The notes: generated by a model from the letters alone, not told the origin. Positions 1 to 9,643 are shown, numbered from the stretch's first letter. The stretch is 64,000 nucleotides of DNA from CAVZMI01 sp050011775 (GCA_050011775.1 JBEKIL010000003.1:124001-188000), one strand, 5' to 3'. Numbers and translations: made by a program.

Positions 1-1
1 G

Positions 2-562
2 GAGCTGCGGATCGGCCGTGGCGTCGGTTATGTGCCGTCTGAAGAGAACAAGGTCGTCGACGAGCCTGTCGGAGTGATACCGATCGATGCAATCTATACA
101 CCGATAAAAAATGTCCGATACATAATTGAACCCACTCGTGTGGGGGGTACAACGGATTATGAAAAATTGATGTTGGAAATTCAGACAGATGGATCGATTA
201 CCCCCGACGATGCACTGACGTATGCCGGAAAGATTCTTCGCGATCACATCCAGCTTTTCATCAACTTCGATATCGAACCTGAGACCGAGAAAGAAGAAGG
301 AGTTCAGGATGAAGAAACGGCGCGTATCAGGAAGATCTTGAAAACACCGGTCGATGAACTTGAACTCTCGGTTCGGTCTCATAACTGCCTCCGTGCAGCG
401 AATATCCGGACTATTGCCGATCTCGTACGACGGGAAGAATCAGAACTGCTCAAATTCCGTAACTTCGGCCGAAAATCGCTTGCAGAACTATCGGCTATCA
501 TTGAAGAGTATGGATTGACATTCGGTATGCCGGTTGAGAAATATTTACCCGAGGGTGAATAA
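2..562 (+). CDS. rpoA: RNA polymerase alpha subunit, C-terminal part (partial)
   Basis: The reading frame is already open at base 2 (E-L-R-I-G-R-G), so the gene enters from outside the window and only its last ~187 residues are seen. The start matches the end of the alpha N-terminal domain, which dimerises and nucleates core assembly. An acidic linker with EKEEG follows. The alpha C-terminal domain comes next, with ELELSVRSHNCLRAANI and the helix-hairpin-helix stretch LLKFRNFGRKSLAEL that contacts UP-element DNA and activators. The ATG at base 32 is internal and is not the start. rplQ follows after 48 nt, the usual rpoA-rplQ order at the end of the ribosomal protein operon. Identification is firm. 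Confidence 0.97.
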   Translation, partial: ELRIGRGVGYVPSEENKVVDEPVGVIPIDAIYTPIKNVRYIIEPTRVGGTTDYEKLMLEIQTDGSITPDDALTYAGKILRDHIQLFINFDIEPETEKEEGVQDEETARIRKILKTPVDELELSVRSHNCLRAANIRTIADLVRREESELLKFRNFGRKSLAELSAIIEEYGLTFGMPVEKYLPEGE

Positions 563-610
563 TTAACAGTTTAAAGTTTTTTACAATTTTTTAACAGAGG
601 AAATCAGTAA

Positions 611-1144
611 ATGCGACATAGAAAAAGTGGGAGAAAGCTGAAACGAACGGCAAGCCATCGTAAAGCTCTTTTAAATTCTCTTTCAACATCTTTATTGCGA
701 CATAAAAAGATACAGACGACGCTTGCGAAGGCGAAAGAGACTCAAAGGCAGGTCGAGGCAATCATAACACGGGCAAAGCATGCTCTCGGTGCCGAAGGAG
801 ATGGAAAGGCGAAGAATATTCATGCACGCCGCGAGGTTGCCCGAACCGTAAAAGATCGTGCTGTGGTGAAATCGCTTTTTGAGGAAATTGCTCCGAAAGT
901 AGCAACTCGTCCGGGTGGATATACACGGATTGTGAAACTGGGTCAACGTCAGGGTGATGGTGCTCAGGTTGCTGTCATTGAGCTGGTTGATTTCAATCTT
1001 GCCGATTCAACGGGAAGTGCAAAAGCAAAACGATCGCGAAAAAAATCTAAAAAGAGCTCGCCACCGGCAGCGACACCTGTGAAAACGGAAAAGGCAATAC
1101 CGGCAGTACGTGAACCGTGGGCGAGAGAAGAGAGAAATACCTAG
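611..1144 (+). CDS. rplQ: 50S ribosomal protein L17
   Basis: The N-terminus MRHRKSGRKLKRTASHRKAL is the L17 signature, and the ~120-residue core binds 23S rRNA on the large subunit near the exit tunnel. At 177 residues it is longer than the ~127-residue E. coli protein. The extra C-terminal ~50 residues are low-complexity and basic (KAKRSRKKSKKSS, then a Pro/Ala/Thr tail) and are probably disordered; such tails occur in L17 of this phylum group. A GAGGAAAT Shine-Dalgarno sits 8 nt before the ATG. It is co-transcribed with rpoA upstream and probably with engB 34 nt downstream. Confidence 0.96.
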   Translation: MRHRKSGRKLKRTASHRKALLNSLSTSLLRHKKIQTTLAKAKETQRQVEAIITRAKHALGAEGDGKAKNIHARREVARTVKDRAVVKSLFEEIAPKVATRPGGYTRIVKLGQRQGDGAQVAVIELVDFNLADSTGSAKAKRSRKKSKKSSPPAATPVKTEKAIPAVREPWAREERNT

Positions 1145-1178
1145 TGAACGATAATTCATTTTCGAACTGGATACGAAA

Positions 1179-1769
1179 ATGAAAATCACATCTGCAGAAT
1201 TTGTTGTGGGGGTGACAAGTCTGAATCATCTTCCGGTGACGAATCTTCCGGAGTTTGTTTTTCTCGGACGATCGAATGTTGGAAAATCATCGCTTATTAA
1301 CGCTCTCACGAACAAAAAGAATCTTGCGCGCTCTAGCGGCACACCCGGCAAGACGCGTGAGCTTAATTACTATCTCATAAATGATTCGTTGTATTTTGTC
1401 GACCTCCCCGGTTTCGGATATGCAAAAGCTCCGGAACAGCTCCGGGCCAGCTGGGGGAAATTTATCGAACAATATCTCCAAACCCGCAAACAGATCAAGC
1501 TTGCTTTCCATCTAATGGACGCTCGTCATGAACCTACGGAACTTGACAAGGCGCTAGTCGGTTGGCTCGATTTCTATAAAATTCCTTTCGTGGTAATTTT
1601 GACAAAGGCCGATAAACTTGCCCGGAGTAAGGTAGCCAATTTTGTCAAGAACGCGGAAGAGGTCTTTTCGGCATATTCTTCATGTCAGCATGTCGTTCCG
1701 TTCTCATCATTTACAGGCGATGGGAAGGTCGATGTCATGAAAATCATTTCTTCCAGACTTCAATCATAA
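1179..1769 (+). CDS. engB: Ribosome biogenesis GTPase EngB (YihA/YsxC)
   Basis: This 196-residue TRAFAC GTPase has every G motif: G1 GRSNVGKSS (residues 30-38), a switch I segment with SGTPGKTRELNYY, G3 DLPG (75-78) followed by FGYAKAP, G4 TKAD (142-145), and a G5-like SSFTGDG near the end. The length and the GFGYAKAP signature are specific to the EngB/YsxC family, which helps assemble the large ribosomal subunit and is often essential. The gap to rplQ is 34 nt, with no terminator and only a weak Shine-Dalgarno, so it probably rides on the rpoA-rplQ transcript. The downstream 600 bp are gene-free. Confidence 0.95.
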   Translation: MKITSAEFVVGVTSLNHLPVTNLPEFVFLGRSNVGKSSLINALTNKKNLARSSGTPGKTRELNYYLINDSLYFVDLPGFGYAKAPEQLRASWGKFIEQYLQTRKQIKLAFHLMDARHEPTELDKALVGWLDFYKIPFVVILTKADKLARSKVANFVKNAEEVFSAYSSCQHVVPFSSFTGDGKVDVMKIISSRLQS

Positions 1770-1986
1770 TTTACTCTTCTTTTCCCTCCTTATCGGGGCG
1801 AACCTGAACCCACAAAACAATCTCGCTTTTTTCTAAAACATTGAATAGAATGGTTTTTTTCACGTCTCCCGATGAATTTTCGAAGGTTTTCATCTTTATG
1901 GGACCTTAATAATTTAAGGAGATTTTCAGACGATATGTTGATGTAAAAAAGGCCGTAATCGTTAAGAAAAGGTAAAAAAAAAGGGC
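1770..1986. other. Gene-free stretch after engB
   Basis: A/T-rich spacer between engB and the promoter at 1987. I see no convincing terminator hairpin and no credible gene. The 67-codon minus-strand frame here has no recognisable protein features. Confidence 0.5.
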
Positions 1987-2015
1987 TTGACAATGTATTT
2001 TCTTAGTGTTATACT
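1987..2015 (+). promoter_or_regulatory. Sigma70-type promoter for the TonB receptor operon
   Basis: TTGACA at 1987-1992, a 17-nt spacer and TATACT at 2010-2015 form a near-consensus housekeeping promoter. Transcription should begin near 2022, which leaves a leader of about 370 nt before the receptor start at 2396. The match is seen directly; activity is inferred. Confidence 0.75.
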
Positions 2016-2270
2016 TGGATTACTTAAAACGGCCTAAGACATTTTCACAAAGTTCTTTCCTTTATGAATCTTTGGTCTCTGTCTTCTTCTTCAACGTTTC
2101 AAATAAGTATATCCTACGTGATGGTGGTAGTCAATGTGCGGAGATCCAGAAATTTCAAATCCAATGAAGTTTCCTAGAAGTGAAATCAATCATAATGATC
2201 AAGGTGCTCTCGGACCTGTCATTCTCACAAACTTTTCTTTTCTAATTCAAATTCAATAATAACTTCACTC

Positions 2271-2324
2271 AAAAGGAGGTGATATTCCCCGAACCTCGTT
2301 ACCATGTTTCAAATAATGAAACAT
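2271..2324 (+). promoter_or_regulatory. Structured leader with an orphan Shine-Dalgarno and a perfect hairpin
   Basis: Two structures lie in the leader of the receptor operon. AAAAGGAGGTGAT (2271-2283) is an almost complete complement of the 16S rRNA tail, yet no ATG, GTG or TTG lies at a usable distance; an ATT at 2284 would open a 10-codon frame. Its GAGGT part (2276-2280) can pair with ACCTC (2293-2297). Directly after comes an 8-bp perfect hairpin, ATGTTTCA (2304-2311), loop AATAA, TGAAACAT (2317-2324). No U-tract follows, so it is not a terminator. It could be a translational control element, an mRNA stabiliser or a protein-binding site. I do not recognise a known riboswitch class. Confidence 0.45.
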
Positions 2325-2395
2325 TTGTGACCTGGAGTTGTAGTTTTCTTGTTTAATTCGTTCCCCCATGGTTGACTCTAAAGAAGGAGGTCATT

Positions 2396-5242
2396 ATGTA
2401 CCGTAAGTTATTCTGTGTGCTAGTGGGGATACTCGTGTTTCCCATCATGGTAATGGGTGCAGATGGAAAAATACGAGGGAAGGTCGTTGATAAAGAGACG
2501 AACGAACCCCTAGTAGGTGCCACGATCATCATCGATGGCACAACAATGGGTACTGCGACGCAGATCAGTGGTGAATATTTTATACTAAATGTCCCGGCTG
2601 GAACATACGCACTTCGAGCGTCATATGTTGGTTATCAAACTAACATTGTTTCAAACGTTCGAGTAAATATCGATCTTACAACAGAAATAAATTTTGCGCT
2701 CGCTCCAACGAGTGTGCAATTGCAGGCTGTTGAGATAGTCGCCGGGCGTCCCTTACTTGTTAAAGACCAGACGAATACACTGGTTAATAAATCATCCGAA
2801 GAAATAAATCTTCTTCCTGTTCGTGGAGTGACCAACGTTGCAGGCCTTCAAGCTTCGATTGTTCAAAACGAAGGATCGAACAACCTGTTCGTGCGTGGCG
2901 GCCGCTCGACCGAGGTCAATTATATGATCGATGGTGTTTCGGTCACAAATCCGCTCTATGGGACTCCAAGTGCCACCTTTGCAAACGTGAATCAAAACAA
3001 CGTCGAGGAACTACAGATCCAGACCGGCGGTTTTAATGCCGAGTATGGCTCTGCAATGTCGGGAGTGGTTGCCGTGGTGACCAAACAAGGTGGTTCTCAA
3101 TATCACGCGATCGGTGAATTTGTCACCGATGGATTCATGAAACCGACATGGGGAAAAAGGGGCGGATACGGTTACTATGATGCGAATGTTGTTTTAAACG
3201 GCCCGGTTATTCCCGGTGACAACACCGCCAATTTCAGTCTGTCGATTCAACGCATTATTATGACCGATAATGATCCGCGGGCTATCGGAGGTGTAAAGCC
3301 GAATAACTCGACACATTCCTGGGATTTCGCCGGAAAATTTTATGTGAGACCGATCACGGATTTGGAACTGAAATTCGGCGGTACAGCCTACATTCGAAAA
3401 GGGAATGTTGGAACTTTTGCTAATAATGGACAGGTCGATTATTATGATTTCAATAGCGACCATCAACAAAAATTTGACAATGGAACATATACCGGATTCA
3501 TCCGTGCTACGCAAAACGTCGGTTCTAACTTTTACTATGACGTTCAGGCAGGATATTTTGACGAATCTGTAAAACAGGGTGACGGTGTCTGGTTCGATGA
3601 CTTGCTCTCTTACGGACTGAAATCGAAGAATCCTTCATTTGTACAGGACGGGGTACAACCCCCCTATGTGTATAATGTCCTTGCTCCTCCTGGACGAGTT
3701 CTTGATCGATTTACAAAATCAGATTCAAGAATATGGACGTTTACGGGTAATGCTAATCTTCAGACAGGAAATCATCTTCTGAAAGCTGGACTTGAATACC
3801 GATTATACAAGATTCGTTGGTATACAATTAATCCAGTAGATTTAGCAATACCTAGAACCGGTGCAGATGCAGGATGGGATGGATACCGCAATTGTAACGT
3901 CCAGTATTTTGGCTACGATTATGCCGGTAACTGGTATAATGGAGGAGATGATTTCTTCGGCTCAGGTCATAGCGAAGCAGCGAAAAAGCCGAATTACTTC
4001 GCGGCATATATTCAGGACAAGGTTGAATTGTCCGACCTTATACTGAACATAGGTTTTCGTCTTGATCGTTTTGATGCGAAGGAACAAGTGTTTAAGGATC
4101 CTGTTAATCCTTTCGGAGCCCGTGGTACACCCGGTGCCGGCGTGTTTACGCCGGACGATTTGAGAAATTCAACTCCCACGACAATAATAAGCCCGCGACT
4201 TGGTTTTTCTTTCCCGGTTACCGATAAGTCTGTGTTCCATGCACAATATGGCACATTTCTTCAGATGCCGGAGTTGTGGGACGTTCTCGCCAGCAAGACA
4301 TATGCAGACCGTATGATCGTCGATGCACCATACTCAGGGACTATTGCGAATCCCGATTTGAAACCTGAACGAACTATTTCGTACGAAATCGGATTTAAAC
4401 AGATGCTGTCGGATAATGCCGCGCTCTCCATTACGGGATTTTATAAGGAGATAAAGGATCTTATTCAGGTGCGTAATGTTGGGACAGCCACTGACCCGGC
4501 ATACCCCAATAGTTATCAACCGTATGAGAATGTCGATTTCGGAAATGTTAAAGGATTCGATATTATTTTCGAATTGCGACGAACTAATCATATTGCTGCT
4601 ACAGTGAACTATACTCTCGGATTTGCAGACGGAACAGGTTCCAATCCGGATACGCAGGGTCGTATAACCTGGATTCAGACTCAAAGCCCGAAAATTATTT
4701 CTGCGCTCGATTTCGATCGTCGGCACAGCGGTTCCATCAATCTTGATTACCGTCTTGGAACCGAAGAAGGTCCGAAGGTCGGCGATATCTACCCGCTGGA
4801 ACAATTTGGTGTGAACCTGCTCTTTGTATTTAACAGCGGCGTTCCGTACACACCTTCCGTCGTGTACAACCCATGGTTTGGAACAACATCAATCCAGCCG
4901 ATCGGCCAAATTAACTCAGCCTACACGCCATGGAACTTCAGATTTGATCTCCGTGTCGACAGGGCGTTCAAAGCCGGTCCGTTTAATCTTATCGCGTCGT
5001 TAACAGTACTTAATCTCCTGGATACAAAGAATGTTGTTGCAGTGTGGCGTGCAACAGGTATGCCGAACTCGACGGGCTGGTTGTCGACGCTTGCAGGACA
5101 ACAGTGGGCTGAGGGTGTTACACATGAGAGTCCTACTGGTGTTGTACTGGATCCAGCCACCGCATTCTCAACCAGGGAGGCAGATCCTACGAACTATGGA
5201 ATTCCGCGCCAAATTCGTTTAGGCATTCGTGTAGAATATTAA
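2396..5242 (+). CDS. TonB-dependent receptor with carboxypeptidase-regulatory-like N-domain
   Basis: Outer-membrane receptor of about 948 residues. The start is ATG 2396, because AAGGAGG at 2384-2390 sits 5 nt before it; a TTG at 2372 would place the Shine-Dalgarno inside the gene. Order: signal peptide (1-22, MYRKLFCVLVGILVF), a CarboxypepD_reg-like beta-sandwich (about 24-105, GKVVDKETNEPLVGATI), a plug domain (about 110-235, with NNLFVRGGRSTEVNYMIDG and a GFNAEYGSAMSGVV motif), then a beta-barrel ending in RLGIRVEY, a C-terminal aromatic beta-signal. It should import a ligand across the outer membrane using TonB energy. The substrate cannot be read from sequence. It heads an operon with the 1063-aa secreted protein and the PorV-like protein, suggesting a SusC/SusD-like uptake or surface unit. 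Confidence 0.88.
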   Translation: MYRKLFCVLVGILVFPIMVMGADGKIRGKVVDKETNEPLVGATIIIDGTTMGTATQISGEYFILNVPAGTYALRASYVGYQTNIVSNVRVNIDLTTEINFALAPTSVQLQAVEIVAGRPLLVKDQTNTLVNKSSEEINLLPVRGVTNVAGLQASIVQNEGSNNLFVRGGRSTEVNYMIDGVSVTNPLYGTPSATFANVNQNNVEELQIQTGGFNAEYGSAMSGVVAVVTKQGGSQYHAIGEFVTDGFMKPTWGKRGGYGYYDANVVLNGPVIPGDNTANFSLSIQRIIMTDNDPRAIGGVKPNNSTHSWDFAGKFYVRPITDLELKFGGTAYIRKGNVGTFANNGQVDYYDFNSDHQQKFDNGTYTGFIRATQNVGSNFYYDVQAGYFDESVKQGDGVWFDDLLSYGLKSKNPSFVQDGVQPPYVYNVLAPPGRVLDRFTKSDSRIWTFTGNANLQTGNHLLKAGLEYRLYKIRWYTINPVDLAIPRTGADAGWDGYRNCNVQYFGYDYAGNWYNGGDDFFGSGHSEAAKKPNYFAAYIQDKVELSDLILNIGFRLDRFDAKEQVFKDPVNPFGARGTPGAGVFTPDDLRNSTPTTIISPRLGFSFPVTDKSVFHAQYGTFLQMPELWDVLASKTYADRMIVDAPYSGTIANPDLKPERTISYEIGFKQMLSDNAALSITGFYKEIKDLIQVRNVGTATDPAYPNSYQPYENVDFGNVKGFDIIFELRRTNHIAATVNYTLGFADGTGSNPDTQGRITWIQTQSPKIISALDFDRRHSGSINLDYRLGTEEGPKVGDIYPLEQFGVNLLFVFNSGVPYTPSVVYNPWFGTTSIQPIGQINSAYTPWNFRFDLRVDRAFKAGPFNLIASLTVLNLLDTKNVVAVWRATGMPNSTGWLSTLAGQQWAEGVTHESPTGVVLDPATAFSTREADPTNYGIPRQIRLGIRVEY

Positions 5243-5292
5243 TAATATCTCTGCGAATGTGAGTTCACATTACTCTGAGGAGAAAATTCTAT

Positions 5293-8200
5293 ATGAAAAG
5301 AACAACCCTATTAATTGTCTTGCTCATCCTCGCAGTACTGTCGATGAGCATGGCTCCCTATGATAGACACAACAAAGGGAATGACCCATACAGAATCGCG
5401 AAGGTTGCTACAAAGGGTGATTATGTCAAATTCGATGTGAACAATATATCAACCTTTGTTCGAAACAACGGATCATTCAACCGTGACCCTGGTACGGGGG
5501 CTGCCGGTTTCGAATGGCCAAAAGGATCTGGCAACACCGCGATCTATGCGTCAGGTCTATGGATGGGAGCTTTAGTCAACGGTTCAGCTCGAGTGGCAAT
5601 TGCAGAATACTCTTATGAGTTCGATGCCGGCCCTATTGCTGCAGGAGTCGACCCGGGTGCTGATAGATATCACGTCTATAAAATCAAACGGGGCGACGAT
5701 GCTAAATCAAATCCCGATTGGGCGAACTGGCCGTGGCAGGATGGCGCACCCGTTTTGAAAAAAGTCGATGGGACAGATAGCCTTGACGCCGACGGAAATC
5801 GTATTCCGGCACTCATAGGCGATATGATGGTCTGGTGTGTCTATAACGATAATAATCCGAAGGTGCATACAAACCAATTGACCGAACCTCTCGGCATTGA
5901 AGTTCAGATGACCGCTTTTGCATACAATCGATCCGATGCTCTCGGGAATACAATTTATTGTAAGTGGAAAGTGATAAATAAGGGCGGCAACAAACTTGAC
6001 GATACATATATCACAATTTGGGCAGATTGCGATATCGGTGACGGTGCAAATGATTACGATGGATGCGATACGACACTCGGGATAGGATATACCTATTGTG
6101 ACAATCCGAGTGCAGCCGGCTACCAAATCGCGCCTGCAGCCGGATTCGATTTCTTGCAGGGGCCGCTTGTAAATGGAACAGCTCAAGATACGGCAAAATT
6201 TCCGGATGGTCGGATTTTCCCCGGGAAGAAATTCCTCAAGATGACACGATACGTAAAATATAGCAACGATCGTTCGAATATGGGAAATCCGGATATCGGA
6301 GCGGAATCATACAATTATATGAAAGGTCTTGCCCGGGATGGAACTCCAATCGTTGACGATCTGGGTAATCCTGCCAAGTTCATGTATCCGGGCGACCCGA
6401 CACAAGCATACGATGCCGCAACGAACTGGATTGAAAATACGGACGTCCCCGGCGATCGGCGTTTCATGATGACGGCTGGCCCCTTCAATATGGCAGTCGG
6501 CGATACACAAGAAATTGTTGCCGCAAATCTGATCGCTCAGGGAACAACTAATTTTGGAAGTGTGTCATCGTTAAAAGTCACAGATGCAGCCGCACAACTT
6601 GCCTATGACCTCAACTTTACATTGTCTCCACCACCGTTGGCTCCAACGGTATCGGTGGGGCAACTTAACGATGAGATTGTGTTATCGTGGGGCGAAGACG
6701 ATTCGGCTACGACAGCAATTGAAAATACAGTGACGCCTGATCCAATCGCAGCCGCAGCGGGAGCGACATTTGATACCTATATGTTCGAAGGGTACGTTGT
6801 GTATCAGCTGGCTAACATTTCAGGCGATGACCCAAAGATGTTGAAAACATACGATCTCAAGGTCAATCCTCATGATCCGGCCCTGGCAAGTCCGGCAATT
6901 ATTTACGACGACGTATTTGATAAAACAGTCGGGAATATAGTGAATAAGCCGGTGAAGTTTGGCGAGAATAAAGGTATCCAGCGGTCTATTCGTATTAAAA
7001 CCGATGTATATACTGGAGATCCACTTGCCAATGGGAAGGATTATTATTTTGCAGTTACGTCGTATACATACAATAAGGAGAGCGTACCTAAAACATTGGA
7101 AAGCGCAATCAAGACTATAAGGGTTCGTCCGACACAATTGCCCGGTGTGCGGTTGCATGCCACCAATGGCGATACGCTGAGGACCGTTGCAAAGCACGTT
7201 GCGGGAGCTTCTGATGTAGTTCATACTGCCGGGATATCGGAAGCCACTATAATTCCATTTGTGGTAAATCCGGCGCTCCTTAAAGGACATATATATTCAG
7301 TATTGGCTGATTACGAGAATGGAGCAAGAGTGGGCTGGAAATTGCGCGATGAAACGGTTGCACAAGATCTTCTCACTTCGCCGAATTTGGGTCCCTCTCA
7401 AGGTGGGAATAGTTATTCATGGCCGATAAAAGATGGGATCGAATGGGTTGTTCTCGACGTCAAATCCAGACCGAATCCAGATTCCTGCTCCGTTCAGGGT
7501 GATGTAAGCTGGCTTGAATCAACAGGTTGGTTCGATCCTAGTACCGGAGGTGGGGTTCTGGATCCAACAGAATCAGGATATGTCATTATGATCACAGGAA
7601 GTGATATGCCTACTTACTTAGGACATATGAGTACTGCATGGGATATGCTTAATAATACACCGATCGAAGTTCGATTCGGTCCAGGCCAATCACAAAATGC
7701 TTACAGAATGAGAAGGGCTGGTGGCGTGAGCACTTCCTATGTTATTCAGGAAACCAATCCATTTGTCCCTGTTCCATTTACGGTGTGGGATATGACAAAT
7801 CCGGCAAGTCCTCGGCAGCTCACCGTCTCCTGGCGTGATCAGGATAACGATGCAACATTCAATCCTACTGTCGATAATTACTTAGAGTTTGCAATCATTT
7901 ATAACCGGACGTATAATGCAGCCGGTGGACAATGGCTCTATCAGAATGCAGCCGGTCATGTCGCTGCTGATTGGTCGGATGTAGCAACAGCCAAATCGGG
8001 GGCAGATATCATGTATGCTATGTCGATCGCTTTAGTAGATGGACAGACAACTGGCAACGCTGTATCTAAATTCATTGTAATACCTTACAAACCAATAAAA
8101 GCTGCAGACGTCTATACAGTTACTATATCGACAGCGCCGACCCAGAATGATTCTCTGGCGAGGATCGATTTAGACAAAATCATGGCAGTCCCGAATCCAT

Positions 8201-8484
8201 ACTTTGGTGCAAGTGCTTATGAACGCGATCAGTTCAATCATGTGGTACGATTTACAAATCTACCGCAAACGGCAAAGATTAGAATATTCAATCTTGCCGG
8301 CCAGCTCGTTCGTGTGATCGATAAAAATGACACAAGGACAACAGCAGATTGGGACCTGTTGAATAACAGCGCCCTCCCAATTGCCAGCGGTATGTATATT
8401 GCATATATTGACATGCCGGGTATAGGAACAAAAATTCTGAAAATGGCAGTCATTATGTCGGAAGAGCGATTGGATAATTATTAA
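5293..8484 (+). CDS. Large secreted protein with C-terminal sorting-type domain
   Basis: A 1063-residue exported protein of unknown function. It begins with a signal peptide (MKRTTLLIVLLILAVLSMSMA), and AGGAG lies about 10 nt before the ATG. The body holds long beta-rich, Asp/Gly-rich segments without a domain I can name; the middle (about residues 450-610) has Fn3-like features (PPPLAPTVSVGQLNDEIVLSW). The last ~95 residues (MAVPNPYFGASAYERDQ to the end) form a FlgD/Por-type Ig-like domain with KIRIFNLAGQLVRVI and SGMYIAYIDMPG, as in proteins sorted by type IX-like secretion. A short MSEERLDNY tail follows it. It sits 50 nt after the TonB receptor and 60 nt before the PorV-like gene, so it is probably the surface partner of the receptor. 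Confidence 0.72.
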   Translation: MKRTTLLIVLLILAVLSMSMAPYDRHNKGNDPYRIAKVATKGDYVKFDVNNISTFVRNNGSFNRDPGTGAAGFEWPKGSGNTAIYASGLWMGALVNGSARVAIAEYSYEFDAGPIAAGVDPGADRYHVYKIKRGDDAKSNPDWANWPWQDGAPVLKKVDGTDSLDADGNRIPALIGDMMVWCVYNDNNPKVHTNQLTEPLGIEVQMTAFAYNRSDALGNTIYCKWKVINKGGNKLDDTYITIWADCDIGDGANDYDGCDTTLGIGYTYCDNPSAAGYQIAPAAGFDFLQGPLVNGTAQDTAKFPDGRIFPGKKFLKMTRYVKYSNDRSNMGNPDIGAESYNYMKGLARDGTPIVDDLGNPAKFMYPGDPTQAYDAATNWIENTDVPGDRRFMMTAGPFNMAVGDTQEIVAANLIAQGTTNFGSVSSLKVTDAAAQLAYDLNFTLSPPPLAPTVSVGQLNDEIVLSWGEDDSATTAIENTVTPDPIAAAAGATFDTYMFEGYVVYQLANISGDDPKMLKTYDLKVNPHDPALASPAIIYDDVFDKTVGNIVNKPVKFGENKGIQRSIRIKTDVYTGDPLANGKDYYFAVTSYTYNKESVPKTLESAIKTIRVRPTQLPGVRLHATNGDTLRTVAKHVAGASDVVHTAGISEATIIPFVVNPALLKGHIYSVLADYENGARVGWKLRDETVAQDLLTSPNLGPSQGGNSYSWPIKDGIEWVVLDVKSRPNPDSCSVQGDVSWLESTGWFDPSTGGGVLDPTESGYVIMITGSDMPTYLGHMSTAWDMLNNTPIEVRFGPGQSQNAYRMRRAGGVSTSYVIQETNPFVPVPFTVWDMTNPASPRQLTVSWRDQDNDATFNPTVDNYLEFAIIYNRTYNAAGGQWLYQNAAGHVAADWSDVATAKSGADIMYAMSIALVDGQTTGNAVSKFIVIPYKPIKAADVYTVTISTAPTQNDSLARIDLDKIMAVPNPYFGASAYERDQFNHVVRFTNLPQTAKIRIFNLAGQLVRVIDKNDTRTTADWDLLNNSALPIASGMYIAYIDMPGIGTKILKMAVIMSEERLDNY

Positions 8485-8544
8485 TCCCATAATGTTTTTG
8501 TGTCAGGGCATTTGCCACCAATTTTCAACTTGAGGAGAGCAACA

Positions 8545-9579
8545 ATGGATATCATAAAAAATTTGTCTACGTTTCTTTTACCACTATTTGTGGTATGTAT
8601 AAGTGTAGACATCGCTTATAGCGGATCCGATACCCGAGGAGGGACGGCCGGAGCGACGGAGTTGCTTGTTCCGGTTGGATCTCAGGGAACAGCAATGAGC
8701 GGAGCAGTAAATGCTTCTGTCTCTGGCGTTGAAGCCATAGCGTGGAATCCGGCAGGTATGGCGCGAATTCCCGGGTCCGTGGAATTAATGTTTTCGAACT
8801 TGAATTATATTGGCGATATCAAACTTAACTATTTCGGTGTTGCAGCATCGCTGGGTGATGTCGGCACTCTTGGACTGACGGCGCGTTCATTAAGCTTTGG
8901 TGATATTCCGGTGACTACCACCGATTTCCCCGAAGGCACTGGCACAACCTATAGTCCAAGCTATATTACGGTCGGGCTCACCTTTGCACGTGCATTTACC
9001 GACAGAATATACGGTGGTGCGACGGTGAAACTCATCAATGAATCGATCATACGTACGAGCGCGACGGGTTTCGCAGTTGATATTGGCATTCAATATGTAT
9101 CGGGATCATCCGGTTTGAAACTCGGTGTCGTGTTGAAAAACCTCGGTCCAAAAATGGTTTTTTCCGGCCAAGATATGGAATCATTTGTCGAGATACCGGG
9201 ACAGGAACCGGGGGCTCGTCAACGTTCGTTGGCAGTTCCCGGCCAGCAATTCGATCTTCCATCAACACTTGAGATGGGACTCGGATATGATTTCGAGGTA
9301 GCCGAACAACACAAAATAAGTATCGCCGGTAATTTCCAAAATTCAAACTATGGGAACGATGAGTATAGCATCGGTCTGGAGTATGCGTGGAATAACATGC
9401 TTTTCCTTCGCGGTGGTACGAATCGATCCCAGAATCAATCGGACAATATCTTTGGGCCGACTTTCGGAGTTGGAGTGAAGATTCCGATCGGAACATCATC
9501 CGTTTCTTTCGATTACTCGTACAGGAAAACGGATTTCTTCAGCGGTAGCCAATGGATTACTGTCAAGGCAGGATTCTAA
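8545..9579 (+). CDS. PorV/PorQ-family outer-membrane protein
   Basis: A 344-residue outer-membrane barrel. I use ATG 8545, because GAGGAG (8532-8537) precedes it at the right distance and a signal peptide starts there (MDIIKNLSTFLLPLFVV); an earlier in-frame start at 8500 lacks both. The segment after the signal, with RGGTAGATELLVPVGSQG and VEAIAWNPAGMARI, is the start typical of PorV/PorQ (UPF0164) proteins. In type IX secretion, PorV shuttles cargo with C-terminal sorting domains to the attachment complex. It is the last gene of the operon with the TonB receptor and the CTD-bearing secreted protein, which fits a job in delivering that protein. A terminator follows at 9609. Confidence 0.8.
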   Translation: MDIIKNLSTFLLPLFVVCISVDIAYSGSDTRGGTAGATELLVPVGSQGTAMSGAVNASVSGVEAIAWNPAGMARIPGSVELMFSNLNYIGDIKLNYFGVAASLGDVGTLGLTARSLSFGDIPVTTTDFPEGTGTTYSPSYITVGLTFARAFTDRIYGGATVKLINESIIRTSATGFAVDIGIQYVSGSSGLKLGVVLKNLGPKMVFSGQDMESFVEIPGQEPGARQRSLAVPGQQFDLPSTLEMGLGYDFEVAEQHKISIAGNFQNSNYGNDEYSIGLEYAWNNMLFLRGGTNRSQNQSDNIFGPTFGVGVKIPIGTSSVSFDYSYRKTDFFSGSQWITVKAGF

Positions 9580-9608
9580 AAGTCATATTTATAACAACAT
9601 TATAAGTG

Positions 9609-9643
9609 AAGAGGAGCTCCCCTAAATGGAGCTCCTCTTTTAT
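9609..9643 (+). terminator. Intrinsic terminator of the TonB receptor operon
   Basis: AAGAGGAGCTCC (9609-9620), a 7-nt loop and GGAGCTCCTCTT (9628-9639) form a perfect 12-bp stem that runs into a T-rich tract. It lies 30 nt after the PorV-like stop codon and excludes the in-frame ATG at 9606 as the start of the next gene. Confidence 0.9.

Noticed and set aside
4334..4804. Long minus-strand frames inside the TonB receptor gene, including this 156-codon one
   Set aside because: They mirror the coding strand's codon pattern and contain no protein features.
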